From positions 1 to 64,000 of the forward strand of contig JAUVYV010000013.1 of assembly GCA_030602885.1 (NCBI GenBank): a DNA stretch of 64,000 nucleotides, given 5' to 3'. A model generated the notes under the pieces. It did no database searches and had not been told where the DNA came from. It worked only from the letters and a program-made list of their open reading frames with translations. A program made the translations under genes and the position numbers. Positions 1 through 7,558 of this stretch are shown here, in pieces. Position 1 is the first letter of the stretch; every line of letters starts with the position of its first letter. The DNA comes from Phycisphaerales bacterium (GTDB lineage Bacteria > Planctomycetota > Phycisphaerae > Sedimentisphaerales > Anaerobacaceae).

Positions 1-1959
1 GACAGCGGTGACTGTGATGGAATCGACGTGCATAGTTGTGGGCACACAGCCGGCGGCGCCGGTGGTAAAGCTCCACAGGACTCCGGTTGTGGTGCCATAG
101 GCATTGACCTCGTCAATACGCCAGAAGTACGTGGTGTACTCAGCCATTGTACCGGGGTTGTATGTAGTTTCCGGCTGGTTTTGAATGAACGGCGGTGAGG
201 TAGCGGTACCGAAATAGACGTCGTGCGAATCGGTGCCGCTTCCGGCTGTCCAGCTCAGGTCGGCGGTGGTGCTGACGCCGGTCTCGCCGTTACCAGGATT
301 CGGATTAGTGGCCTGGCCGGGAGGGCCCGCTTCGCCGAGAAGGTCTCTTGCGGCCTGGAACTTGTAGTTGCGGTCGGGGTATGCGACGTCGTCTGTAAGT
401 CCCCAGCAGCCGTAGCGGGTATAGGAGCTGGTCAGAGTAAACTGCACTGCCATATTGGCGCCGAGCCCGAAAAAGGCGTCATCGAAGTTGTACTTGTATT
501 CGGTCGCCATGCCCGGGTCGCGGTTGCAGAGAATCCGGTTGTCGAGATTGGTTGTGTCTCCCCCGCCGTAATCGGGGCCGCCCTCGTAGGAGCAGTAGCC
601 GCCGACAAGGTTCCAGGCAGCGGCCTTGGCAACCCACTGTATACGACCGGACTCATCGGAGCCGGTGTCGTCGATCTGAGCAGTGATGTCGTCGTGGGCA
701 GCCGCCAGAAGCTGGGCGACGGTGTAACGAGCGTACCGTGGTCCGCCGTGGGCGGCTGCGCCGCCGAAGTATAACTGGCTTGCAATTCCGTAGATGTAGT
801 CGCTCGGCGTGCCGATATTGTTGTTGACATACTGAAGCATCGGCTCGACCCACCACTTGACCATTGGGAAGTGGCTGCACAGTATGACACAGACCCTGTC
901 GTTGAGAGAACCGCTGCCAAAGACGCTCTCGAAAATCTGCGCTAATTCCACTGTTCTGCGAGCGTGGTTCTCGTGCTCGCCTATACCAAGGGCAGCGCCC
1001 TGGGCGAGGTTCCAGTCGCGCTGCATCGAATAGGGATACGCGCTGTTCCAGACCTCGTTGCTGCTCTCGACGTAGATGTTGAGCGAGGGGTCCACGTTGT
1101 TCTTCAGCATGGTGGCCAACTGCGTAACGTAGTCCGTCGAGGCCGAAACAGGAATACTGACCCACGGGTCCATACCTGCCAGATTGGTCATCTCTATGAC
1201 ATACTCCCACGAGCCACCGCAGATCTTGCCTATTGAGTCCATCCGTGCCTGTGAGGCATCAGTCGGCAGCTTGCGCTGCGACCACTCGGTCTGCTCGGGA
1301 TAAATCGGCTCAGCGCCGTCGGTGCCTAAGAAATCCTTGAACCTGATGAACCCAAAATCGGCACCGGTCAGGCAGTTGATAAACTCATCGGTGAAGGTCT
1401 GCGTCGTGTCGTGTGCATAACCCGGGTGCGTCATCCTGAAATTGGTGATGCCGGTATTGGTTGGGCTGCCGGCGGTTCGCCTGGTATCGGTGAACGACAT
1501 GACAACCAGGCCGTGGTGCGGGCCGGGCGGGTTCACAACGATATCGAACGTCGTCGTATTGGTGCCGGAGTTATAATCCTGGTTCTGAATAGTGAAGTCA
1601 CCTTCGATATGCGACAGCGTTGCCTGGCCTATAAACGAGCACTTCCACGTGCCGCTCATATCGATGCGGTACTCTTCAGGGTCATCGATGCTGCCGGCCC
1701 ATTCTTCCACCGGCCGGTGGTCTTTGATAAACGTGCAATCGACCGTGGGCCAGCCGTCGGCATCCACTTCAGATGCCGAGACCTGCTCGCCGGCCATATT
1801 GTTCCACCGGTAACCTTCCTTTACCTGGTCGATAAATGTCCCGCCGCGTTCGCCCAGGCCGATGTTGACGCCCAACTGGCCGGGGTATGTCCCCGCAGAG
1901 ACCGACAACCCGAGAGCAAAAACCAGCACGGTCGACAACGCTATGATTTTTTTCCACAT
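1..1959 (-). CDS. Secreted GH-A-like glycoside hydrolase with Fn3-like module (3' end cut by window edge)
   Basis: An open frame of 653 codons runs from an ATG at 1959 off the left edge without a stop. A ribosome site (AAAGGAG) sits about 8 bases upstream. The product begins with a signal peptide (WKK, a hydrophobic stretch, cleavage near SVSAG). It has an Asp-Pro-Trp-Val-Ser strand near residue 290, then YVESSNEVWN near 320, the Asn-Glu-containing strand typical of clan GH-A-like barrels and of proteins often annotated as cellulose-binding. From about residue 560 a proline/glycine linker leads into a fibronectin-III-like module with the SWTAGSGTDSHDVYFGT pattern and WRIDEVN, common in planctomycete exoenzymes. 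It presumably acts outside the cytoplasm on a polysaccharide; the substrate cannot be read from sequence. The catalytic role of the Glu is inferred. Confidence 0.8.
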   Translation of the reverse strand, partial: MWKKIIALSTVLVFALGLSVSAGTYPGQLGVNIGLGERGGTFIDQVKEGYRWNNMAGEQVSASEVDADGWPTVDCTFIKDHRPVEEWAGSIDDPEEYRIDMSGTWKCSFIGQATLSHIEGDFTIQNQDYNSGTNTTTFDIVVNPPGPHHGLVVMSFTDTRRTAGSPTNTGITNFRMTHPGYAHDTTQTFTDEFINCLTGADFGFIRFKDFLGTDGAEPIYPEQTEWSQRKLPTDASQARMDSIGKICGGSWEYVIEMTNLAGMDPWVSIPVSASTDYVTQLATMLKNNVDPSLNIYVESSNEVWNSAYPYSMQRDWNLAQGAALGIGEHENHARRTVELAQIFESVFGSGSLNDRVCVILCSHFPMVKWWVEPMLQYVNNNIGTPSDYIYGIASQLYFGGAAAHGGPRYARYTVAQLLAAAHDDITAQIDDTGSDESGRIQWVAKAAAWNLVGGYCSYEGGPDYGGGDTTNLDNRILCNRDPGMATEYKYNFDDAFFGLGANMAVQFTLTSSYTRYGCWGLTDDVAYPDRNYKFQAARDLLGEAGPPGQATNPNPGNGETGVSTTADLSWTAGSGTDSHDVYFGTATSPPFIQNQPETTYNPGTMAEYTTYFWRIDEVNAYGTTTGVLWSFTTGAAGCVPTTMHVDSITVTAV

Positions 1960-2441
1960 TGTTCTTCTCCTTTCGAAAAATTCAGAAAAATAAACGGTTT
2001 TTTACACAACTGCACAAAGGTACATTTCGATTTGCCCGCTCCCGTATTTTTTCCACCTCCTTTCCGGAGCGGCTGTAAATTTACTTCAGCCAAAAAGTCT
2101 ACACATAGACAGCGGCCAAAAGATATGAATACCAGCTAACGATACACATGAACTGGTATGCCGTATCCGCCACTGTGTATGTTGCTTGCCGAAGATCAAA
2201 TACTCCTCGCAGGCAACCATATCGCAGTAATCACCTGAGTCAAGAGAATTTCCATTTTTTTTTGGCTGTGCAAAAAACATCAGGTTGGCAATTGCGAATT
2301 GCCATATCGGGGGCGAAGATAATCACAGATTTCGCGTCGGGGTGTATGGAAGTTGTTGCACAGGCGAGTTTTAGGAGCTATCATTACGGTCCAAATGGCA
2401 TCTAAGCGCCCTGCGGGCGTGAGAAGAAAGGGGTCTGGCAA
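1960..2441. other. Divergent intergenic region with two inverted repeats
   Basis: This 482-base stretch separates the divergent secreted hydrolase and the GH130 gene, so it should hold both promoters; I see no strong sigma-70 box. Two inverted repeats stand out. A 9-bp stem (GTTGCTTGC with GCAGGCAAC, one wobble) lies near 2180-2217. A perfect 7-bp hairpin, GGCAATT-GCG-AATTGCC, lies at 2287-2303. A third small stem, CGCCC-TGC-GGGCG, at 2407-2419 lies just before the GH130 start and could affect its translation. Short open frames here look like chance. Confidence 0.5.
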
Positions 2442-3488
2442 GTGAAAGTAAGCCGTTGTCCTGAAAATCCAATAATCGAGCCGAAGGACGTTAAGCCAAG
2501 CAGAGAAGATTTCGAGGTCGTTGGGGTATTCAATGCGGGGGCGGCTCGTTTGAGCGATGGAGTTGTTTTGCTGCTTCGGGTGGCTGAAAGGCCTGTCTCC
2601 AGCGATGCAAGTATTGTTTTGACAGCGGCTTACGACGTTGATAAAAGTGAGATTGTTCTCAAGGAGTTTTCGAGAGACGATTCTGCCAACGATTTTTCAG
2701 ACCCTCGGCTGATAGTCAGGCGGGGCCAGACGTATCTGACGTCGATTTCACATCTACGGCTGGCGCGGAGCAAAGACGGCATCAACTTCGAAATAGATGG
2801 TCAACCGGCCATTGTGCCGGCCAATGATTATGAAAGCTTCGGCATAGAAGACCCGAGAATTAGTCTTATAGACGGAAAATACTATGTTGGCTACGTTGCG
2901 GTTTCTCCGAATGGCGTGACAACCTGTCTTGCATCTACAGAGGATTTTGAGTCGTTCGAGCGTCACGGTGTCATTTTCTGTCCGGAGAACAAGGACGTGG
3001 CGATCTTCCCCGAGAAAATCAGCGGCAGATACTACGCCCTGCACAGACCCGCTTCGCCGCTGTTTGCGAAGAACGATATCTGGATTGCCGAGTCGGACGA
3101 CCTTATCTGCTGGGGCAACCATCGTTTTCTGATGACCCCTCGTGAGGGATGCTGGGACGAGATGAAAATCGGCGCAAGTGCCGTGCCGGTCAGAACAGAG
3201 CAGGGCTGGCTGGAGATTTACCACGGTGTGGACAGGGCCAACCGCTACTGTCTTGGTGCAGTGCTACTGGATGGCAACAAACCATGGAAGGTGGTCGCAA
3301 GGTCAAATAAACCGATTCTTGAGCCACAGGCCGAATACGAAGTCGAGGGTTTCTTTGGTAACGTCGTTTTTAGCTGCGGAGTGCTTCTCGAAGACAACAT
3401 GCTGAAGATTTATTACGGCGTTGCCGACACGTCAATTTGCTACGCCGAGGTCGAGTTGAAAGGGGTCATAGACACACTGAATTTGTAG
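2442..3488 (+). CDS. GH130 family mannoside phosphorylase/hydrolase
   Basis: A 348-residue cytoplasmic protein (no signal peptide) with the five-bladed propeller signature of GH130: ENPIIEP at the N-terminus, FNAGAARL near 30, GIEDPR with the candidate catalytic Asp137, IFPEKI and ALHRP near 190-200, YHGVDRA, and a closing CGVLLEDNMLKIYYGVAD. Family members split beta-mannosides, many by phosphorolysis to mannose-1-phosphate. Which branch this one belongs to depends on phosphate-binding Arg/Lys/His residues that I cannot assign without a structural alignment. The GTG start follows GAAAGGGG with about 8 bases of spacing. The gene stands alone, next to other glycan-active genes. Confidence 0.87.
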   Translation: MKVSRCPENPIIEPKDVKPSREDFEVVGVFNAGAARLSDGVVLLLRVAERPVSSDASIVLTAAYDVDKSEIVLKEFSRDDSANDFSDPRLIVRRGQTYLTSISHLRLARSKDGINFEIDGQPAIVPANDYESFGIEDPRISLIDGKYYVGYVAVSPNGVTTCLASTEDFESFERHGVIFCPENKDVAIFPEKISGRYYALHRPASPLFAKNDIWIAESDDLICWGNHRFLMTPREGCWDEMKIGASAVPVRTEQGWLEIYHGVDRANRYCLGAVLLDGNKPWKVVARSNKPILEPQAEYEVEGFFGNVVFSCGVLLEDNMLKIYYGVADTSICYAEVELKGVIDTLNL

Positions 3489-3610
3489 CGTAGCTTTGAC
3501 GGTGGCCACTTAAGACAGAATCGTCCGAATCACCTGTTTTGTTATGTTGTCCTGTACGAGCCCCCAAACCTGCTTGCTATCTGTCCTGAGCTTTAGTATT
3601 GTTGCGCGCT

Positions 3611-5602
3611 ATGAGTATCAGGTGTTCTGAGTCCAATGGCACAAAAAAGATTTCCGCCGCCCTGCGGGTATACAACTTCCTGACTCCACGTGCTTATAGC
3701 GTGATTGTCTTCGGCGCCTTGTTTTGTACACTCGCGGCGAAGTTTTTCCATTCGGTGCGTCAGGACTGCGTCAGCGAGTACTTCGGCTGGGTGTTGACGG
3801 ACATCGCCGTTCTCCTGAGCATCGAGCTTGTACTATCGCTCGTCTGTTTTGTCTGGCCGAGGCGATGGGCCATTCGTACAGCCCTCGTTGCAGCAGCCAT
3901 CGTGTGCACGTGGTCGGTGATGAACGCAGGCTGGCTTATCAGAACGGGAACACAGATTCTGCCAACGGTTCTGCTGCCGCTGTTTCGTGATCCGCTGAAC
4001 TCATTAGGCATCGTCGGTGTCAATTTAGCCAAGATGCCGGTTGCGGCGGTGGCATTGCTTGGCCCCAGCGCGATAGCCCTTGGGTTTTTCTTTGCGGTCC
4101 TTGTCCGGCCTGTGCCGCCGTCGTACACGCGGAAAGGGCTCAACCGAAAGATGCTGATTTCCTGTATTATCATATTTGCGGTTCTTTTCGTACGGCTGAT
4201 ATCCGTCGAGCGAGCTTTGGCGCAAATCACTTCGCAGGAGCTGCGCTATAACTGTCACCTCAGGGCCCTTACAAACCTTCTTCTGCCAAGTGCGACGCGT
4301 CTGAGCAAAGAGGATCTGGCTGAGGCCAAACGTCTCATACCAGCATATAACGATATTATTGTCGAGCATACAAGCACTCGTGAGCGAAAAGAGCGCAATG
4401 TGGTTATCGTTGTTCTTGAGGGCGTGCAATACAAATACACGTCGCTGGTGGATAAGGAAAGGAACCTGACGCCCTATCTGGCGACAATCGCGGCCGATGG
4501 TGTTGAATTCTCAAACGCTCGAACAACACTTACACATACCACAAAAGTCCTGTTCGCTCTCCTGACAGGGCGCTATCCGTCAGTTTCGCAGGACATCGCC
4601 GAGGCGGTGCCCGTGCAAAAGCCGTATGCGAGCCTGGCGACGATACTGAAGCGGCAGTTGGGCTTTCGGACTGCATTTTTTCAGTCGGCGAAGGGCAATT
4701 TCGAGTCTCGGCCGGGGCTGGTTCATAATCTCGGCTTTGATAAATTCTGGGCACGAGACGACCTGAACAAGCCCAATCTCTTTCTGGGGTCACTCGGCAG
4801 TGACGAGTTTGCAATGCTGGGGCCTGTATCTGAGTGGATAAGTGAGGTACAGGCGCCATTTTTTGCGACGATACTTTGCTCGGCCACACACGACCCATAC
4901 GAAGTTCCGAAATGGTTCGCCGAGCCGGCAAAGGAACCGGTTGACCGTTACGAACAGACGATTCGTTACACTGACGAATTTCTCAAAGCGCTTGACAGTG
5001 AGCTTGCGAAGCTGGGTATCCTTCAGGATACGGTGCTCTGCGTCATAGGTGATCACGGCGAGGCATTTGGTGAACACGGTTTGCTCGGACACGAACGTAT
5101 TGGATTCGAAGAGGCCCTGCGAATCCCGTGGGTTCTGCGGGCGGCTGGTTTGGTCGAGGCAGGAAGCAGCGTATCGCAGGCGGTAAGCTCGATAGACCTG
5201 ACTGTCACCCTGTTGCCCCTGCTGGGTTTTGAGACTGATACGGGTGCTTTTGACGGAGTCGATGTGCTGAGCAGCCCGGTTGGCGGGCGCGAGGTCTATT
5301 TTTCGGGTTGGCTGCAGGAAAGTCCGGTCGGTTTTGTCAGAGGCAACCACAAGTTTATATACTACCCAACAAGTGACAGCGTACTTGTGTATGATCTGGC
5401 CGGCGATCCGTTGGAGCGGCGTGGTCTTGAACTGAGCGAGCAGGAGAAAGAAGAGATATCAGGGCGCGTGCTGCAGTGGCGCAAGGACAGTATTTTCCGT
5501 ATAGAGCAGGTTCGTGAGGGTGAAATGGTGGTTTTCGGCCGATGGCTTTGCCGCTGGCACGGCCGGAACAGCAGAAAGTGCACCAATCTATCAGGAAGGT
5601 AA
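3611..5602 (+). CDS. Membrane-anchored LtaS-like sulfatase/phosphotransferase family protein
   Basis: About 663 residues. Roughly five hydrophobic helices occupy residues 20-210, followed by an extracytoplasmic alkaline-phosphatase-superfamily domain. Visible landmarks are VVIVVLEGV (first metal-binding acidic residue), ARTTLTHTTKVL near 305 (candidate nucleophilic Thr, as in lipoteichoic-acid-synthase-like enzymes rather than the Cys of true sulfatases), SATHDPYE near 420 and DHGEAFGEHG near 480 (metal ligands). This architecture fits enzymes that move or remove phospho-groups on envelope polymers. Substrate unknown. I prefer the ATG at 3611 over the in-frame TTG at 3599; neither has a good ribosome site. 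A weak terminator follows at 5711. Confidence 0.8.
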   Translation: MSIRCSESNGTKKISAALRVYNFLTPRAYSVIVFGALFCTLAAKFFHSVRQDCVSEYFGWVLTDIAVLLSIELVLSLVCFVWPRRWAIRTALVAAAIVCTWSVMNAGWLIRTGTQILPTVLLPLFRDPLNSLGIVGVNLAKMPVAAVALLGPSAIALGFFFAVLVRPVPPSYTRKGLNRKMLISCIIIFAVLFVRLISVERALAQITSQELRYNCHLRALTNLLLPSATRLSKEDLAEAKRLIPAYNDIIVEHTSTRERKERNVVIVVLEGVQYKYTSLVDKERNLTPYLATIAADGVEFSNARTTLTHTTKVLFALLTGRYPSVSQDIAEAVPVQKPYASLATILKRQLGFRTAFFQSAKGNFESRPGLVHNLGFDKFWARDDLNKPNLFLGSLGSDEFAMLGPVSEWISEVQAPFFATILCSATHDPYEVPKWFAEPAKEPVDRYEQTIRYTDEFLKALDSELAKLGILQDTVLCVIGDHGEAFGEHGLLGHERIGFEEALRIPWVLRAAGLVEAGSSVSQAVSSIDLTVTLLPLLGFETDTGAFDGVDVLSSPVGGREVYFSGWLQESPVGFVRGNHKFIYYPTSDSVLVYDLAGDPLERRGLELSEQEKEEISGRVLQWRKDSIFRIEQVREGEMVVFGRWLCRWHGRNSRKCTNLSGR

Positions 5603-5710
5603 GCATGGCAAAGCGGGCGTAATCTCTCGTTTGAAATGGGCAGAGCGGATATCGGTGGGAACATGCGAAATTGGGAGGGAAGTCACATCCGCCCGATTTC
5701 GGCAGTTGCC

Positions 5711-5736
5711 AAGACCGCTTGAGCGGTTTTGTTGTC
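5711..5736 (+). terminator. Probable intrinsic terminator after the LtaS-like gene
   Basis: AAGACCGC pairs with GCGGTTTT (one G-U) around a TTGA loop, and the U-rich tail TTTTGTTGT follows. It lies 110 bases after the stop and before the thiamine gene. Confidence 0.5.
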
Positions 5737-5865
5737 AATAGGGCACGGGGTCGTTGAGGAAGAGGCATAACGACGTAATATTTCGCGCATCTTGAAATAC
5801 GTGTCTTCTCGCGCTCGAGTTTTCGCTACTCAACAATGACGTACGGCTCTATAATCAGGCCGGTT

Positions 5866-6921
5866 ATGGAACGGTCGGTTTACAGGATTATTGATGCGAA
5901 TTTCAACCGTGCTCGTGAGGCGGTGCGTGTGATGGAGGACTACTGCCGATTTGTCCTGGATTCGCGCGTGCTGAGCGGCCGGGCAAAGCAGCTTCGCCAC
6001 GAGTTGTCAGCGGCGGTTGAGAGGCTCGATTCGGCTCGGCTGATCGCAAGCAGGGACACGTCCGGTGACGTCGGCATCGGGCAAAGAGTCGAAAAAACCC
6101 CTGAGCGGAGAAATCTGAAAGATTCATTCACGGCCGGTGCCAAGCGTCTTGTTGAGGCGTTGCGTGTGCTTGCCGAGGCGGTAAGGCCGCCGGATCCGGC
6201 ATTGGCTGAGACGTTTGAGCAGTTGCGTTATCGTGCGTACACACTTGAAAAGGATATCGTGATTTTCAGTGAGCCGGCTGAGAGATTCAGGCGTGTGCGG
6301 CTGTATGTCATTATCAGCAGCAATCTGCCGTCGGAGATTCTTTCGCTTGCTGCCAAGTGTGCGGCGTCGGGGGCGGACTGCATCCAGCTTCGAGCCAAAG
6401 ATGTGTGCGACGAAACGCTTTATCCGCTTGCCTGCGAGCTTGTAAATGTGTGCAGGGATGCCGATGTTTTGAGCATAATAAACGACAGGGTTGATATTGC
6501 GGTTGCGGCGGATGCCGACGGAGTACATCTCGGGCAGAGGGATTTGCCTATTGAGCAGGCCCGTAAGCTTCAGCGGCGGCCATTGATAATAGGAAAGAGC
6601 ACGCACTCGGCAAAAGAGCTGGGTGCGGCTGTTGGGGAGTACCCGACGTATGTGGGGCTGGGCGCAGTCTATGCAACGAAGACAAAGTCGTCTGCCGAGG
6701 TCTCGGGCCTTGAGTACATCAGAGAAGCACTGGAGTCGCTGAGAGAGACAGGCATTGCCCACGTGGCGATTGGGGGAATCACGCCGGAGAATGTCGAACA
6801 GGTCCTGCAGGCTGGTGCGAAAGCTGTTGCTGTTTGCTCGGCAGTGAACGAAGCGGCAGAACCGGGGGCTGTTTGCAGGGCGTTAAAGGAAAAGATAAGT
6901 GCTTTTGGGAATGGGCCTTAG
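5866..6921 (+). CDS. thiE: Thiamine phosphate synthase with N-terminal ThiD2-like domain
   Basis: A two-domain thiamine enzyme. Residues 1-125 (YRIIDANFNRAREAVRVMED onward) match the ThiD2-type domain found fused to ThiE in several phyla and proposed to phosphorylate HMP-phosphate. Residues 140-350 are the ThiE TIM barrel, which joins HMP-PP and the thiazole phosphate: DCIQLRAKD, INDRVDIAVAADADGVHLGQ, IGKSTHS, YVGLGAVYAT and AIGGI near the end. One gene would thus cover two consecutive steps. The ATG at 5866 lies closest to conserved sequence and has CAGG upstream; an in-frame ATG at 5836 is the alternative. No TPP riboswitch core is visible upstream. Confidence 0.9.
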   Translation: MERSVYRIIDANFNRAREAVRVMEDYCRFVLDSRVLSGRAKQLRHELSAAVERLDSARLIASRDTSGDVGIGQRVEKTPERRNLKDSFTAGAKRLVEALRVLAEAVRPPDPALAETFEQLRYRAYTLEKDIVIFSEPAERFRRVRLYVIISSNLPSEILSLAAKCAASGADCIQLRAKDVCDETLYPLACELVNVCRDADVLSIINDRVDIAVAADADGVHLGQRDLPIEQARKLQRRPLIIGKSTHSAKELGAAVGEYPTYVGLGAVYATKTKSSAEVSGLEYIREALESLRETGIAHVAIGGITPENVEQVLQAGAKAVAVCSAVNEAAEPGAVCRALKEKISAFGNGP

Positions 6922-7494
6922 GGCATTGACTGAGCGAGTTTAGGCCAAGGACGGCAGGTGTGACAGCAAATTATCCACTTACGAGGCCATCATTGCGAAA
7001 ATCGGTCCGGACGGGGGCAGCGAGTGCCGGGACTTGTCGGGTAGCACACGCCGGTAGGGTGTCCCGGTATAACGGCTCCCGGCTGTCAGCAATAACTTCT
7101 GTTTTAGCAAGTAGTTATGTTTGGTCAAGCATCGCTTTTTCGGGACTCGCCGGGCCGAAGCTGTTTACCGGAGGGCCTGTGTGTTGTTGGGAGATGTTTG
7201 GCCTGACCTGCCTTAGGCAGCACAAGGTGCTGTTATCAACAGGTTATCCACAGCCTGCAGAACTCTGCGGAGGCGATAATCTTTCGGGCAGCGTACCGGC
7301 AGTGATTGCAGAATCGTGCCGAAGTCTTGTAAGTTCCTGCTAATACTGAAAATAGGCGATGCCTTTGCGGGCAAAGGCGGCAACAATGTCGTTATGAAAG
7401 ATATGAAGATTTGCGAAGGGTACATTGCACGGCGATTATTGCAGCGGTATTGTGTAATGTGATGTCGGAGCCCGGAGCTTGAGATTTTTTGTGT
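6922..7494. other. 573-base gap without convincing gene; DnaA-box-like cluster
   Basis: No reading frame here looks coding (the 127-codon plus frame at 6960-7343 has no ribosome site and an unnatural composition). Three DnaA-box-like nonamers occur on the plus strand: TTATCCACT at 6971-6979, TTATCAACA at 7233-7241 and a perfect TTATCCACA at 7244-7252, the last two only 11 bases apart start to start. No dnaA, dnaN or AT-rich unwinding region is nearby, so this is not claimed as an origin. Confidence 0.35.
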
Positions 7495-7522
7495 TTGAGT
7501 TTTTCGGATTTTCGGTTATACG
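7495..7522 (+). promoter_or_regulatory. Candidate sigma-70 promoter for the metF-type fusion gene
   Basis: TTGAGT at 7495-7500, a 16-base spacer, then TATACG at 7517-7522. Transcription would start near 7529. This argues that the in-frame TTG at 7526 is not the start and that the ATG at 7559 is. Confidence 0.4.
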
Positions 7523-7558
7523 CTATTGACCAACAAGCTAAACGGAGATGACCGGACA

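Noticed and set aside
2148-2405. 85-codon plus frame before GH130
   Set aside because: No ribosome site or recognisable content; it spans inverted repeats.
5603-5865. TPP riboswitch before the thiamine gene
   Set aside because: The conserved CTGAGA and ACCTGATC-type cores are absent.
6960-7343. 127-codon plus frame
   Set aside because: No ribosome site, Ser/Cys-rich chance-like composition.
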